Shown piece by piece: positions 1 to 8,515 of a DNA stretch of 64,000 bases (position 1 is the first letter of the stretch; every line of letters begins with the position of its first letter). The notes beneath the pieces were generated by a model. It did no database searches, was not told the DNA's origin, and saw only the letters and a list, made by a program, of their open reading frames with translations. A program made the translations under genes and the position numbers. Origin of the DNA: Brachyspira hampsonii (GTDB lineage: Bacteria; Spirochaetota; Brachyspiria; Brachyspirales; Brachyspiraceae); NCBI RefSeq assembly GCF_001746205.1, contig NZ_MDCO01000009.1, forward strand, positions 186,001 to 250,000, read 5' to 3'.

Positions 1-354
1 ATGATGGCATGCGACAGAACTAATGAAAAGCTGATATACTTGTATAATCCTATAGATATATCAGTTCTTAGGACATTAAAAAGAGTTATAAAAATAGCTA
101 ATGAAAATAATAAGCCCGTAACTTTATGCGGCGAAATGGGAGGTGTTCCTGAATATACTCCTGTACTATTAGGACTAGGAATAAGAGAACTTTCAATGTC
201 TGTAACATCTATTGCTAAAGTAAAAAATATTATTAGAAACATAAGCATAGAAGAATGCGAAGATTTAGTAAACAAAATGCTTGATAAATGCGATAATAAT
301 TTTTCAAGGTCAATTTTAAAAGATTTTTTAAGAAAAACATACAAAATTAATTAA
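1..354 (+). CDS. ptsI: PTS enzyme I (PEP-protein phosphotransferase), C-terminal fragment cut by window edge
   Basis: The 117 residues match the end of the PEP-binding TIM-barrel domain of PTS enzyme I. The reading frame is open at base 1 with MACDRTNEKLIYLYNP, which in this family follows the FxSIGTNDL stretch, and then shows the CGEMGG motif near residue 43. Enzyme I takes phosphate from phosphoenolpyruvate and passes it to HPr at the start of the sugar phosphotransferase cascade in the cytoplasm. The phospho-histidine domain and most of the barrel lie outside the window, so the ATG at base 1 is an internal Met, not the start. The stop TAA is at 352-354. The next gene starts 16 bases later, so both may share a transcript. 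Pyruvate phosphate dikinase is a distant alternative, but the short tail after CGEMGG fits enzyme I. Confidence 0.85.
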   Translation: MMACDRTNEKLIYLYNPIDISVLRTLKRVIKIANENNKPVTLCGEMGGVPEYTPVLLGLGIRELSMSVTSIAKVKNIIRNISIEECEDLVNKMLDKCDNNFSRSILKDFLRKTYKIN

Positions 355-370
355 TGAAGGTAAATTAAAT

Positions 371-1816
371 ATGAATAAAATATTACTAAGTATAATTGTA
401 TTAATATCTGCTGTACTCATTAGTTCATGCAAAGCTGCAGATTCAATAAATGAGTATAGAAAATTAAAAGATATAGAAAGTACAGAAGATTACGGACCTT
501 TGGGAGACTTTTTAAAAACTCTGCCAAAAACAGAAGAAGAAAATGCACAATCTCCGTATAATGAACTTACAACATTCATCACAGGAAGAAATCAAATATT
601 ATCATCAAGCTATAAAGAAGGTTTTGAAACTTTAGCAAGATTTTTATTCACCTACCCTTCAAGTTATTATGAAAGCGAGGCATCATATCTTTTAGGACAG
701 GCATTAATATATATGGTAGAAAATGAACCGGCATATATAGAAGAATTCTACACTCAATTATTATCCGAGGGTATAGTTGAAGGCGAAGAAAATAATGATG
801 ATGAAGCGGTTACAAACTTACAATCCTCATTAAAAAATATATACAATCAAATGGGAATAATAGCAAAAGACGGACAATACTCTTTTAATGGATATATATT
901 TGACAGAATACTCCAAGATGAAGAAAGTGTTTTTCCTCTGAAAGATTTTGCTTACTACTTCAGCATAAGACATAGATTCAGCAGCATACAAAATGAAAAT
1001 GACAAAGCTAAATTTATTACAAATATTACTTATTTAAGAAGATTCTCAGACAGATACAGAACAAGCGTACTTCAAGACAGCATATTACATAATCAATCAT
1101 ATTTCCCTGATAATCTGCCTTTTACTTTAACTTCTGCCGAAAACAAAAATTATAAAGACACTATGGAAACTGTACAAAAAAGAATAGATGCTATAAAAGC
1201 AGAATTTGAAGAAGAATACTATGTTATAGGAAATGGAATCATAATAAGAGACAGAATACCAGCAATTACTCCGGGTACTGAAAAACAACTCTATACATTA
1301 TATAATTATGATTTTGTAACAGTGCTTAATAAGACAAATGTATATAATCCTAAAGAGAGGGCAAGAGAAGATTGGGCTTTAGTAAAATATGATACTTATT
1401 ACGGACCTATAGTAGGCTGGAGCTATTTAAGATATATGACAAATAATATTCAGAATATGGAAGATATATTTGAAAATTATAAGGCAGCTATGAATTCATA
1501 TAAAAATTATGACTATTTAAAATCATCAGACTTCTTCTCTTATATACTTAATGATCCTAATACAAATTATTTCACAGATAAGTCAGTATATTTCCTATGG
1601 AAAGTTAATAATAAAATAGGAGAATTAGTAAGTTCAAAAAATAATCCTTATTATAAATATGTATTAGATTATCCTAAATATTTTTATTATAATACTAATA
1701 ACAATGTACTTCAAAGCTCTACTTTATTGTATAATTATTTAGTAAAAATACTTCCTAATAACCCTTACAGATTTGTTATAAGCGGAGACAGTGAGGCAGA
1801 ATACAGCGTGGATTAA
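371..1816 (+). CDS. Large lipoprotein of unknown function
   Basis: A 481-residue protein with a lipoprotein signal peptide: short basic start, hydrophobic core and lipobox SSC with the acylated Cys at residue 20. A GAAGG ribosome site lies just upstream of the ATG. The mature protein is mostly charged and aromatic. Residues about 60-120 have the spacing of TPR-like helices (RFLFTYPSSYYESEASYLLGQAL). Near residue 340 a segment with YGPIVGWSYLRY resembles the strand-turn of a bacterial SH3 domain that ends in a GW pair. It probably sits on the outer face of the inner membrane or on the outer membrane and may bind a wall or envelope partner, but that is inference. I do not recognise a named family. 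Neighbours (enzyme I before, DUF4253 after) give no clear clue. Confidence 0.75.
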   Translation: MNKILLSIIVLISAVLISSCKAADSINEYRKLKDIESTEDYGPLGDFLKTLPKTEEENAQSPYNELTTFITGRNQILSSSYKEGFETLARFLFTYPSSYYESEASYLLGQALIYMVENEPAYIEEFYTQLLSEGIVEGEENNDDEAVTNLQSSLKNIYNQMGIIAKDGQYSFNGYIFDRILQDEESVFPLKDFAYYFSIRHRFSSIQNENDKAKFITNITYLRRFSDRYRTSVLQDSILHNQSYFPDNLPFTLTSAENKNYKDTMETVQKRIDAIKAEFEEEYYVIGNGIIIRDRIPAITPGTEKQLYTLYNYDFVTVLNKTNVYNPKERAREDWALVKYDTYYGPIVGWSYLRYMTNNIQNMEDIFENYKAAMNSYKNYDYLKSSDFFSYILNDPNTNYFTDKSVYFLWKVNNKIGELVSSKNNPYYKYVLDYPKYFYYNTNNNVLQSSTLLYNYLVKILPNNPYRFVISGDSEAEYSVD

Positions 1817-1836
1817 TTTAATAATTAGGAGCATAT

Positions 1837-2604
1837 ATGAATGAGAATATAAAATTTATAACAGATTTTATAAAATGCGATTATGAAATACTTGAATGCG
1901 GACTTAAAGATGATACTAAAATAATGAATTGGTATAAAGAAAATTTGGAGAAAGGAAAAAAAGAAGGATACACTCCTTTAATAATAATACCTACAGATAT
2001 ACTCACTGAAGCGATTGAAATGTTTTTGGAAGATAATGATGCAGAAATTGAAGATTCAAAAAAATTAATAAATGAATATATAGAAAAATCCAAAGAAATA
2101 AACTATAAAGAATATTTGCATCAGAATATTGAAGATATTTATGATGATAAAGAATATATTGAAGAAATAAAAAAATCATTCAATGCTCCTATAGTAGAAG
2201 GCTTTGAAGTTGTAAATAGTTTTTGTTCCTATTATGATTATAGTTTAGATAATCCTGTTACGGTTGATTTAATATTAGCAAAAATTCCTACTGTTAATCC
2301 TTATGAATTGGCATGCTATATTCCTATGGGCGGATTTAATGACTGTCCTAATCATGAAACTCAGACAGCAATTTTCAAGTATTGGTATGAAAAATATAAT
2401 GCCTATCCTGCAGTAGTTGGTTATGATACTTGGGAGCTTTGGGTAGAAAAACAGCCTCAAACTGACGAGGAAGCTAGAGAACTTGCTATAGAACATTATT
2501 ATTTCTGTTTTGACAGAGTTGATCAATCTGGCGAAGATTATGATCATGGAAAATTAGCTGGTACATTATTAAAATCAGATGTTTGGTATTTCTGGTGGGA
2601 TTAA
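1837..2604 (+). CDS. DUF4253-domain protein
   Basis: A 255-residue soluble protein with no signal peptide or membrane helix, behind a good AGGAG site. The C-terminal half carries the hallmarks I associate with DUF4253: a PxGGFNDCPN segment (about residues 163-172), YxAYPAVVGYDTWELWV about 20 residues later, an EEARELAIEHYYFC helix, and the closing WYFWWD. The acidic N-terminal 110 residues are a less conserved extension with an LIIIPTD strand. The family is of unknown function and often appears as single genes in varied bacteria. The spacing of 20 bases from the preceding lipoprotein gene suggests cotranscription. The next gene has its own promoter, so this probably closes the operon. Confidence 0.8.
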   Translation: MNENIKFITDFIKCDYEILECGLKDDTKIMNWYKENLEKGKKEGYTPLIIIPTDILTEAIEMFLEDNDAEIEDSKKLINEYIEKSKEINYKEYLHQNIEDIYDDKEYIEEIKKSFNAPIVEGFEVVNSFCSYYDYSLDNPVTVDLILAKIPTVNPYELACYIPMGGFNDCPNHETQTAIFKYWYEKYNAYPAVVGYDTWELWVEKQPQTDEEARELAIEHYYFCFDRVDQSGEDYDHGKLAGTLLKSDVWYFWWD

Positions 2605-2617
2605 TACATTTTTATAA

Positions 2618-2645
2618 TTGACTTTTATATTTATTAATTTATAAT
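2618..2645 (+). promoter_or_regulatory. Sigma-70 type promoter for the DUF4153-like gene
   Basis: TTGACT at 2618-2623 and a perfect TATAAT at 2640-2645 are separated by 16 bases. Transcription would begin near 2652, giving a leader of about 48 bases that ends with an AGGGG ribosome site before the ATG at 2700. Confidence 0.6.
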
Positions 2646-2699
2646 CTTTCTTGATTTTTATTTACTATTATAGGGTATACTAATTTTTAGGGGTAAATT

Positions 2700-3962
2700 A
2701 TGGAAGAAAATAGTATTCAAAATAACAATGCAAATGAAAAAACAAATACAATTAATGATATAAATAGTAAAATAGGAAAAATATTAGAAAATAATTTAAT
2801 ATCAAATTTAATAATTATTTTTATAGGTCTTATTTCTTCAGCATTTATTACAGGTACTGTTTTAATGTTTATGAATAATAGAATTTCTAGATTCATTACG
2901 GATTCTGAATATTTGTTTAATTTAATCACTTCATTTGTTCATTTATTTTATTTTTTATCTTTAAGTTTAATATTTTATATAAATAAAAATTTCAATTTAA
3001 AAAATATATTGATAACATTTTTATCAGTTATTTTTATATTAATTGTAGATTTAAGTACTAGTTTTTTTATAAGAAATGTTGCTATAGATAATAATGATTT
3101 TTTTGTACAAATTTCTATTATAAAATATATATTTAATAATATAATATTTTTTATAATAATAGCTTTATCATATAATGGTTTTCAAATATTAAATTCCAAA
3201 ACTATTTCAGAGTTTTTCACATTTTCTGCAGATATATCAATATTTGCGGGTTTAATAGTAGGCATAGTATCAACAGTATTTGGAATATTTGCAGCAATAG
3301 TTTTATTTTTAATGAAAGATATTATTGGATTCATAAATGAAGACATCATAATTAAATTAGCAATTTTATCAATGACATTCTTTACATCATTATTTCCATT
3401 TTTGGTATATATAGTTTATCAAAACATGAAAACTAATATTTCAATATATTTATCAAGAATATTAATGCCTTTTAGTTTATTATTTATATTTATACTTTTG
3501 ATTCTTTTATTAATGCCTGATATAAGACCTTATGATAATAGAGTTACTTTTATACTCTATAACATTATGCTTGCTATAATTGTATTGAACATGTTCTTTA
3601 TAAGAATAGATTATAAATCAAGTATATTTACTAAGGCTTTATATATTGTTCTTCCTATAATAGCTATTATTTTTGATATATTAGTATTAACTTCTTCTTT
3701 GTACAGATTAATAGAATACGGTATAAGCCCAAATAAAATAACATTAATAGGTACAAATTTAGTTATGTTAGGCAATTTAATTTTTATAACATTTTTTAAC
3801 ATCAAGTCTATACTAATAATATTCAAAAAACCTGATAGTATTCCAAATATCAAAGAAATCACTATTGGAGATACTAAATCAGTATTTTTTATATATATTT
3901 ATGGTATATGGGCTTTTATAGTATGTTTTATAATACCTATATTGTTTTCATTATTTAAATAA
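2700..3962 (+). CDS. Polytopic membrane protein, DUF4153-like
   Basis: A 420-residue protein with a hydrophilic N-terminal tail of about 35 residues and then some ten strongly hydrophobic segments up to the C-terminus. Late in the protein the stretch LYRLIEYGISPNKITLIGTN (about residues 337-356) matches the conserved R-x-x-EYG-[IL]-[ST]-x-x-[RK] signature of the DUF4153 family, and the earlier ILMPFSLLFIFILLILLLMPDI segment also fits that fold. The function of the family is unknown; it is an integral inner-membrane protein. The gene has its own promoter (2618-2645) and stands alone, with the riboswitch-controlled deaminase 165 bases downstream. Confidence 0.65.
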   Translation: MEENSIQNNNANEKTNTINDINSKIGKILENNLISNLIIIFIGLISSAFITGTVLMFMNNRISRFITDSEYLFNLITSFVHLFYFLSLSLIFYINKNFNLKNILITFLSVIFILIVDLSTSFFIRNVAIDNNDFFVQISIIKYIFNNIIFFIIIALSYNGFQILNSKTISEFFTFSADISIFAGLIVGIVSTVFGIFAAIVLFLMKDIIGFINEDIIIKLAILSMTFFTSLFPFLVYIVYQNMKTNISIYLSRILMPFSLLFIFILLILLLMPDIRPYDNRVTFILYNIMLAIIVLNMFFIRIDYKSSIFTKALYIVLPIIAIIFDILVLTSSLYRLIEYGISPNKITLIGTNLVMLGNLIFITFFNIKSILIIFKKPDSIPNIKEITIGDTKSVFFIYIYGIWAFIVCFIIPILFSLFK

Positions 3963-3976
3963 AAATTAATTATGAA

Positions 3977-4004
3977 TTGACATAAAAATAAAATATTTTA
4001 TAAT
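3977..4004 (+). promoter_or_regulatory. Consensus sigma-70 promoter of the riboswitch-deaminase transcript
   Basis: Perfect TTGACA (3977-3982), a 16-base spacer and perfect TATAAT (3999-4004). The expected start of RNA at about 4011 places the first bases (AGGCA) exactly at the 5' arm that can close the extended riboswitch stem. Confidence 0.8.
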
Positions 4005-4010
4005 GCTATT

Positions 4011-4121
4011 AGGCAATAACTATACAGTTTATATAAGTTCATAATATGGCTGAACGTTTCTACCAATTACCTCAATAATTGACTATAAGTTTTTATGCCT
4101 TATTTTAATTAACGGAGGTAT
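4011..4121 (+). promoter_or_regulatory. Purine (guanine-class) riboswitch with a translational expression platform
   Basis: The aptamer is visible base by base. P1 5' arm ends TTATA at 4033; J1/2 TAA is 4034-4036; P2 is GTTCA (4037-4041) with TGAAC (4051-4055); loop 2 contains ATATGG; J2/3 is the canonical GTTTCTACC (4056-4064); P3 is AATTA with TAATT around loop 3 CCTCAA; J3/1 is GACTAT (4081-4086). The specificity base corresponding to position 74 is C, as in guanine rather than adenine switches. Loop 2 GG can kiss loop 3 CC. Downstream, ATGCCT (4095-4100) can pair either with AGGCA at the 5' end of the RNA (4011-4015), extending P1, or with AGGTAT (4116-4121), which overlaps the ribosome site GGAGGT. 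Ligand binding would favour the first pairing and free the ribosome site. The aptamer call is firm; the ON direction is inference. Confidence 0.9.
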
Positions 4122-4127
4122 CAATAT

Positions 4128-5501
4128 ATGTCTAGTCTATTTATCAAAAATGCTTCTTCTATAGTTACATGCGATAATAATGATACGGTTTATAATTCCA
4201 GCAATATTTTTATAGAAAATGGAGTTATAACTTATATCGGTAAAGAAACAAAAGAAGAAAAAAATGCTGATAAAATAATTGATGCTTCAGGCTGTTTTGT
4301 ATATCCAGGACTTATAAATACACATCATCATTTATTTCAAATATTCACTAGAAATCTGCCTCAGGTTCAGAATATGGAATTATTTGAATGGCTTACTAAT
4401 CTATACGAAATATGGAAAAATCTTAATAACGATGTTGTGTATTATAGTTCTATGACAGCAATGGGAGAATTATTAAAAACAGGCTGCACTACATGTTTTG
4501 ATCATCATTATTTATTTCCTAATAACAATGCAGAAGGAATATTGGATTCTCAGTTTGCTGCTGCTAAAGATTTAGGAATAAGAATGTATGCCTCAAGAGG
4601 AAGTATGGATTTAAGCAAAAAAGACGGAGGACTTCCACCTGATTCTGTGGTTCAATCAATAGATGATATTTTAAAAGATTGTCAGAGAGTAGTTGAAAAA
4701 TATCATGACAGCTCAAAATACTCTATGAACATGGTGGCATTAGCTCCTTGTGCTCCTTTCAATGTTACAGGTGAATTATTAAAGCAGTCTGCTATTTTAG
4801 CTAGAGATTTGAAAGTAAGACTTCATACACATTTATGCGAAACTAAAGATGAAGAAGTTTTCGTTAAAGAAAAATTCAATATGCGTCCTTTGGAATACAT
4901 GGAATCTCTTGGCTGGGTTGGCGAAGATGTATGGTATGCTCATGGAATTCATTTTAATGAAAAAGAGTTAAAATATTTGGCTGATACAAAAACAGGTGTA
5001 GCTCATTGCCCTATATCAAATATGAAATTAAGTTCAGGAATTTGCAAAATACCTGAAATGATTGAATTAGGGGTGCCTGTAGGTTTAGCAGTTGACGGAA
5101 GTGCAAGCAATGACGGTTCCAGCTTACTTGAAGAAATGAGAGTATGCTATTTACTTCATAGACTCAATTCAAGCAATAAAGCTCCTAGTGCTTATGATAT
5201 ATTAAAAATAGCCGCAAATGGAGGAGCAAAAGTTTTAGGCAGAGATGATATAGGAAGTTTGGAAATAGGAAAGGCAGGCGATTTATTTATTATAGATATG
5301 CGAAAATTAGAAATGGTAGGGGCTAATTTCGATGCTAAATCTTTATTTGGTACTATAGGATGGAAAAATACTGTTGACTATACCATTGTCAATGGAAAAG
5401 TTGTTGTAGAAAAAGGAAAAATCATCACTATAGACGAAGAAAAAATATATAAACTTGCTTATGACACAGAAAATAAATATCTTAGTAAAGCAAGACAATA
5501 A
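4128..5501 (+). CDS. Amidohydrolase, 8-oxoguanine/guanine deaminase type (TRZ/ATZ family)
   Basis: A 457-residue metal-dependent hydrolase of the COG0402 group. The N-terminal beta-sandwich leads into PGLINTHHHLF with the HxH metal pair at His66/His68. Later come the HTHLCETKDE helix-strand, YAHGIHF with a further metal His, SNMKLSSGI, and the metal Asp in VDGSASNDGSSLLEE. The VDGSASNDGS form and the QNMELFEWL segment are what I recall from 8-oxoguanine deaminases and hydroxyatrazine-type hydrolases, which convert 8-oxoguanine to urate plus ammonia. Control by a guanine-class riboswitch directly upstream supports a purine substrate independently of sequence memory. Guanine deaminase proper is the main alternative. 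It is monocistronic, with a strong terminator right after the stop. The ribosome site GGAGG lies 9 bases before the ATG. Confidence 0.8.
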   Translation: MSSLFIKNASSIVTCDNNDTVYNSSNIFIENGVITYIGKETKEEKNADKIIDASGCFVYPGLINTHHHLFQIFTRNLPQVQNMELFEWLTNLYEIWKNLNNDVVYYSSMTAMGELLKTGCTTCFDHHYLFPNNNAEGILDSQFAAAKDLGIRMYASRGSMDLSKKDGGLPPDSVVQSIDDILKDCQRVVEKYHDSSKYSMNMVALAPCAPFNVTGELLKQSAILARDLKVRLHTHLCETKDEEVFVKEKFNMRPLEYMESLGWVGEDVWYAHGIHFNEKELKYLADTKTGVAHCPISNMKLSSGICKIPEMIELGVPVGLAVDGSASNDGSSLLEEMRVCYLLHRLNSSNKAPSAYDILKIAANGGAKVLGRDDIGSLEIGKAGDLFIIDMRKLEMVGANFDAKSLFGTIGWKNTVDYTIVNGKVVVEKGKIITIDEEKIYKLAYDTENKYLSKARQ

Positions 5502-5534
5502 TTGACTCCTTATTTTATACACACAAAATATATG

Positions 5535-5566
5535 CACGGCTTTATTTATAGAGCCGTGTTTTTTAT
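5535..5566 (+). terminator. Intrinsic terminator of the deaminase gene
   Basis: CACGGCT (5535-5541) pairs with AGCCGTG (5552-5558) around a 10-base loop and is followed by TTTTTT, then more T-rich sequence. Confidence 0.9.
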
Positions 5567-5646
5567 TTTTTATAGTTAATTTCTATTTTATATAATTGAC
5601 AAATATATAATATAATGTAACATTCAAATAATATGGAGTGATTACT

Positions 5647-7170
5647 ATGATGAAAAAAATTTATATTATTTTAATTTTTATATTAATAACAATATTATCA
5701 TGTCAAAAAAATAATATTTTACATCCTAAAGAAAGCGGTAACCTTGTAATAATTCATATGAATGATACACATGGAAAAGATGAAGAAGAAAATGGAATAT
5801 ACGGAGCTGCTAGAAGAGCTGCTTATATTAAACAAGTAAAGTCAACTAATGATAATGTTTTGGTTCTTCATGCTGGAGATACTATTACAGGCAGTATTTA
5901 TTCCACAGTTTTCAAGGGACAAGATGAAGTTAGAATTATGAATGAGATTGGAGTAGGTGCTGCAACAGTTGGAAACCATTTTGTAGATTATGGACTTGAT
6001 AATTTTAATCAAATAATAAAAGACAGAAAATTTCCTACTCTTTCAGTAAATATAAAAAATAAATCAGATAACAGCTATTATGCCAAGCCATATATGGTTA
6101 CAAATATAAACGGTATAAAAATTGCTGTAGTAGGCGTAACTGTAAAGAATGCAGGATATAATCCTCAATACACTCAAAATTTAGTATTTGAAGATGAAAT
6201 ACAATCATTACAAAATTTCATGTCAGAAATTCCTTTAAATACTACTAATGATGTTACAATACTTCTAAGTCATGCCGGATATAATGTTGATATAGAAATT
6301 GCCAATGCCATGCCTAATATCTTTGATGTTATAATAGGAGGACATACTCATACTGTACTTCAAAATGCTAACACTGTAAACGGCACACCTATAGTACAGG
6401 CAGGTTGTTATGGGCAGTATTTAGGAAATATTAATTTAAATGCCAATAATGGAAATGTTTCAAGTTTCAATTATAAACTAATTCCTATGGATAGTAATAT
6501 AAAACAAGATCCTGATATGCTTGCTTTGGTTAATGAAATGAAGACTCAGGTAGAACAGGAATCTAATGTAAGGATAGGTACTTTATCTGAAGATTTACCT
6601 CTTAATGTTACAGAAATTAGATCTAAATCTACACCTTTAGGAAATTTTGTATGCGACTTGATATATGATTCTAATCAGCAAGGAGATAAGGCTGATATTG
6701 TTTTCATAAATGCCGGAGGAATAAGAGCCGGATTTACAAAAGGAGACATAACATTAGCAAATGTAATGACAGTTTCATCTTTTGATAATGAAGTAATATT
6801 GGTTACATTAACAGGAAAAGATATACTTGATATATTAAAGGTAGCATGCAAAAAAAGTACAGTAATTGCCGGAAATTCAGGAGGAAGTTTCCTTCAAATG
6901 TCAAGAGGAATGGAAGTTATATACAACAGCAGCGGAGATTTAATATCTGCTAAATTAAATAATACTGCTATTAATGAATCACAATCATACAGAGTAGCTT
7001 TATCTACATTCATATATAACAGCAGCGATTATGTTAATATTACTCAGAAAGGACAGAATATTAATATGACAGGAAAAGACTGCAGAGATGATATGATATC
7101 AAAAATTAAAGCTCTTGGAAATATAGACAGCAGTTATATAGATAATACAGTTAGAATCAATATTCAGTAA
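5647..7170 (+). CDS. Lipoprotein 5'-nucleotidase / UDP-sugar hydrolase family
   Basis: A two-domain metallophosphoesterase of the UshA/NutA type anchored as a lipoprotein (lipobox LSC soon after a hydrophobic helix). The N-terminal catalytic domain shows NDTHG, HAGDTITGS, VGNHFVDYG, SHAGYN and GGHTHT, the full set of di-metal ligands; GNHFVDYG replaces the more common GNHEFDYG. The C-terminal 5'-nucleotidase domain shows NAGGIRAGF and the preceding TPLGNFVCD. It would dephosphorylate nucleotides outside the inner membrane and supply nucleosides, next to a purine deaminase gene. A GTG at 5638 is also in frame, but the GGAG ribosome site (5635-5638) overlaps it and sits 8 bases before the ATG at 5647, so 5647 is preferred; 5650 is also possible. 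Confidence 0.88.
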   Translation: MMKKIYIILIFILITILSCQKNNILHPKESGNLVIIHMNDTHGKDEEENGIYGAARRAAYIKQVKSTNDNVLVLHAGDTITGSIYSTVFKGQDEVRIMNEIGVGAATVGNHFVDYGLDNFNQIIKDRKFPTLSVNIKNKSDNSYYAKPYMVTNINGIKIAVVGVTVKNAGYNPQYTQNLVFEDEIQSLQNFMSEIPLNTTNDVTILLSHAGYNVDIEIANAMPNIFDVIIGGHTHTVLQNANTVNGTPIVQAGCYGQYLGNINLNANNGNVSSFNYKLIPMDSNIKQDPDMLALVNEMKTQVEQESNVRIGTLSEDLPLNVTEIRSKSTPLGNFVCDLIYDSNQQGDKADIVFINAGGIRAGFTKGDITLANVMTVSSFDNEVILVTLTGKDILDILKVACKKSTVIAGNSGGSFLQMSRGMEVIYNSSGDLISAKLNNTAINESQSYRVALSTFIYNSSDYVNITQKGQNINMTGKDCRDDMISKIKALGNIDSSYIDNTVRINIQ

Positions 7171-7185
7171 ATAAAAAATATATAC

Positions 7186-7227
7186 AAATATCATACTTAA
7201 TTATTTAAATTAAGTATGATATTTTTT
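7186..7227. terminator. Bidirectional terminator between convergent genes
   Basis: A long perfect stem, ATATCATACTTAA against TTAAGTATGATAT, with A-rich sequence before and TTTTTT after, so it can stop transcription from both the nucleotidase gene and the DUF362 gene. Confidence 0.85.
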
Positions 7228-7243
7228 GTTTTAATTTTTTATA

Positions 7244-8374
7244 TTAAAATTTTCTTTTTAATACTATAGCTTTATGAGGGCATAATTCCTGACAGCAGTA
7301 GCATGATATACAATGTTTATAATAATATTCAGGCGGATAATCTTTACCTTTTTTCTCAAAATTAAGTGCCAATGGTGTTACAGGACAAACCTTGACACAT
7401 ACTCCGCATTTTACACATTTATTTTTTTCTATTACAGGTTTAGGTATTATAGTTGCAAAAAGTCTTTTAATAATAGGGAATCTACTTAACTTCATTAAAC
7501 TCCTTCCTATACCGACACCTTTATGAGGTTTTTTGAAATCTGTTACTTTTACGCTTTCTATACCATCACCGACAACTTCTATTTCTTCTTTATTTGAAAA
7601 GCCAAGTTTAAATCCCATTTTTAAAGTAGGTATAGTATTATAATCAAATGATATTATTTGAGAAGCAACATAATCCAAAGCAACTGCATCTGACGACACT
7701 ATTAAAGCATTAACTTTTCTAGGATTTCCATTTCTAGGTCCGTTTCCTTCCATAGCAAGAATTCCATCCATTATATAAAGCTTAGGGTTAACAAGTTTAT
7801 TCAAATCAAGAAGCATAGTAGAAAAATCTTCAAAATCTGGAAGCTTCAAATGATATTCTGCCTTTCTAAAACCGGGTATGCATCCGAATTGATTTTTTAC
7901 TGCCCCTGTCATAGTTGTAAGGGCATGCGATTTCAATTTTGGTAAACTTATTATTACATCAGCTTCCTGTATAGGCTTTGCTATAGTAAAACTTTTCTCC
8001 TGTACCCCATCATCATAAGTAACTCCTACAGGTTCCTCAAAATCTGCATATTTAACATTTAATTTATTAGCTATTTCATCTATGCCGGACTTCAATGCTA
8101 CACTGCTTCCCTTACCTATTCCCGGAGAATCTCCATAAGAAATGTTTTTAGTTTTTTCCTGAAGTATAGATACAACAGCTTCAAATACTACAGGATGAGT
8201 TGTTACAGATCTTTCGGCAGTTTCAGCAGCTAGAAAATTGGGCTTAAGCAATACCTTATCATTTTCTTTAACAAATACATCTATTCCTCCAATCAAATCT
8301 ATAGCTTTTTTAATAGCAGATTTTACTTCTTCAAGATCATAATTTTCGCATTTTATTACAGCAACTTTACTCAT
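7244..8374 (-). CDS. DUF362-domain protein with C-terminal 2[4Fe-4S] ferredoxin domain
   Basis: A 376-residue protein. The N-terminal DUF362 part has the typical KPNFL (about residues 46-50), TTHPVVFEA, GDSPGIG and PKLKSHALTTMTGAVKN segments. The last 65 residues carry two ferredoxin motifs, CVKCGVCVKVCP and CISCYCCQELCP, each with the CxxCxxCxxxCP spacing for a [4Fe-4S] cluster. The family is widespread in anaerobes and is thought to be an iron-sulfur redox protein; its substrate is not established. The start ATG follows GAGGATAAG. It is transcribed alone from a promoter at 8406-8433. Confidence 0.88.
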   Translation of the reverse strand: MSKVAVIKCENYDLEEVKSAIKKAIDLIGGIDVFVKENDKVLLKPNFLAAETAERSVTTHPVVFEAVVSILQEKTKNISYGDSPGIGKGSSVALKSGIDEIANKLNVKYADFEEPVGVTYDDGVQEKSFTIAKPIQEADVIISLPKLKSHALTTMTGAVKNQFGCIPGFRKAEYHLKLPDFEDFSTMLLDLNKLVNPKLYIMDGILAMEGNGPRNGNPRKVNALIVSSDAVALDYVASQIISFDYNTIPTLKMGFKLGFSNKEEIEVVGDGIESVKVTDFKKPHKGVGIGRSLMKLSRFPIIKRLFATIIPKPVIEKNKCVKCGVCVKVCPVTPLALNFEKKGKDYPPEYYYKHCISCYCCQELCPHKAIVLKRKF

Positions 8375-8405
8375 AATCTTATCCTCAAATTAAAACTGTA
8401 TTTAT

Positions 8406-8433
8406 ATTATATAAAAATTACTTTAATTGTAAA
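8406..8433 (-). promoter_or_regulatory. Promoter of the DUF362 gene
   Basis: On the minus strand, TTTACA (8433-8428) and TATAAT (8411-8406) are 16 bases apart, with a start expected near 8399. The repeat element further upstream is therefore not part of this gene's leader. Confidence 0.6.
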
Positions 8434-8515
8434 TAGATAAAATTATGAATTACAAACTTTATAATTTTTAAATTTTACTTATAAAAGTATGCAGTAAAAT
8501 TCTATTACATCTCTA

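Noticed and set aside
5591-5625. Promoter TTGACA with TATAAT before the nucleotidase gene
   Set aside because: The two hexamers are only 9 bases apart; no good -10 lies at the right distance.
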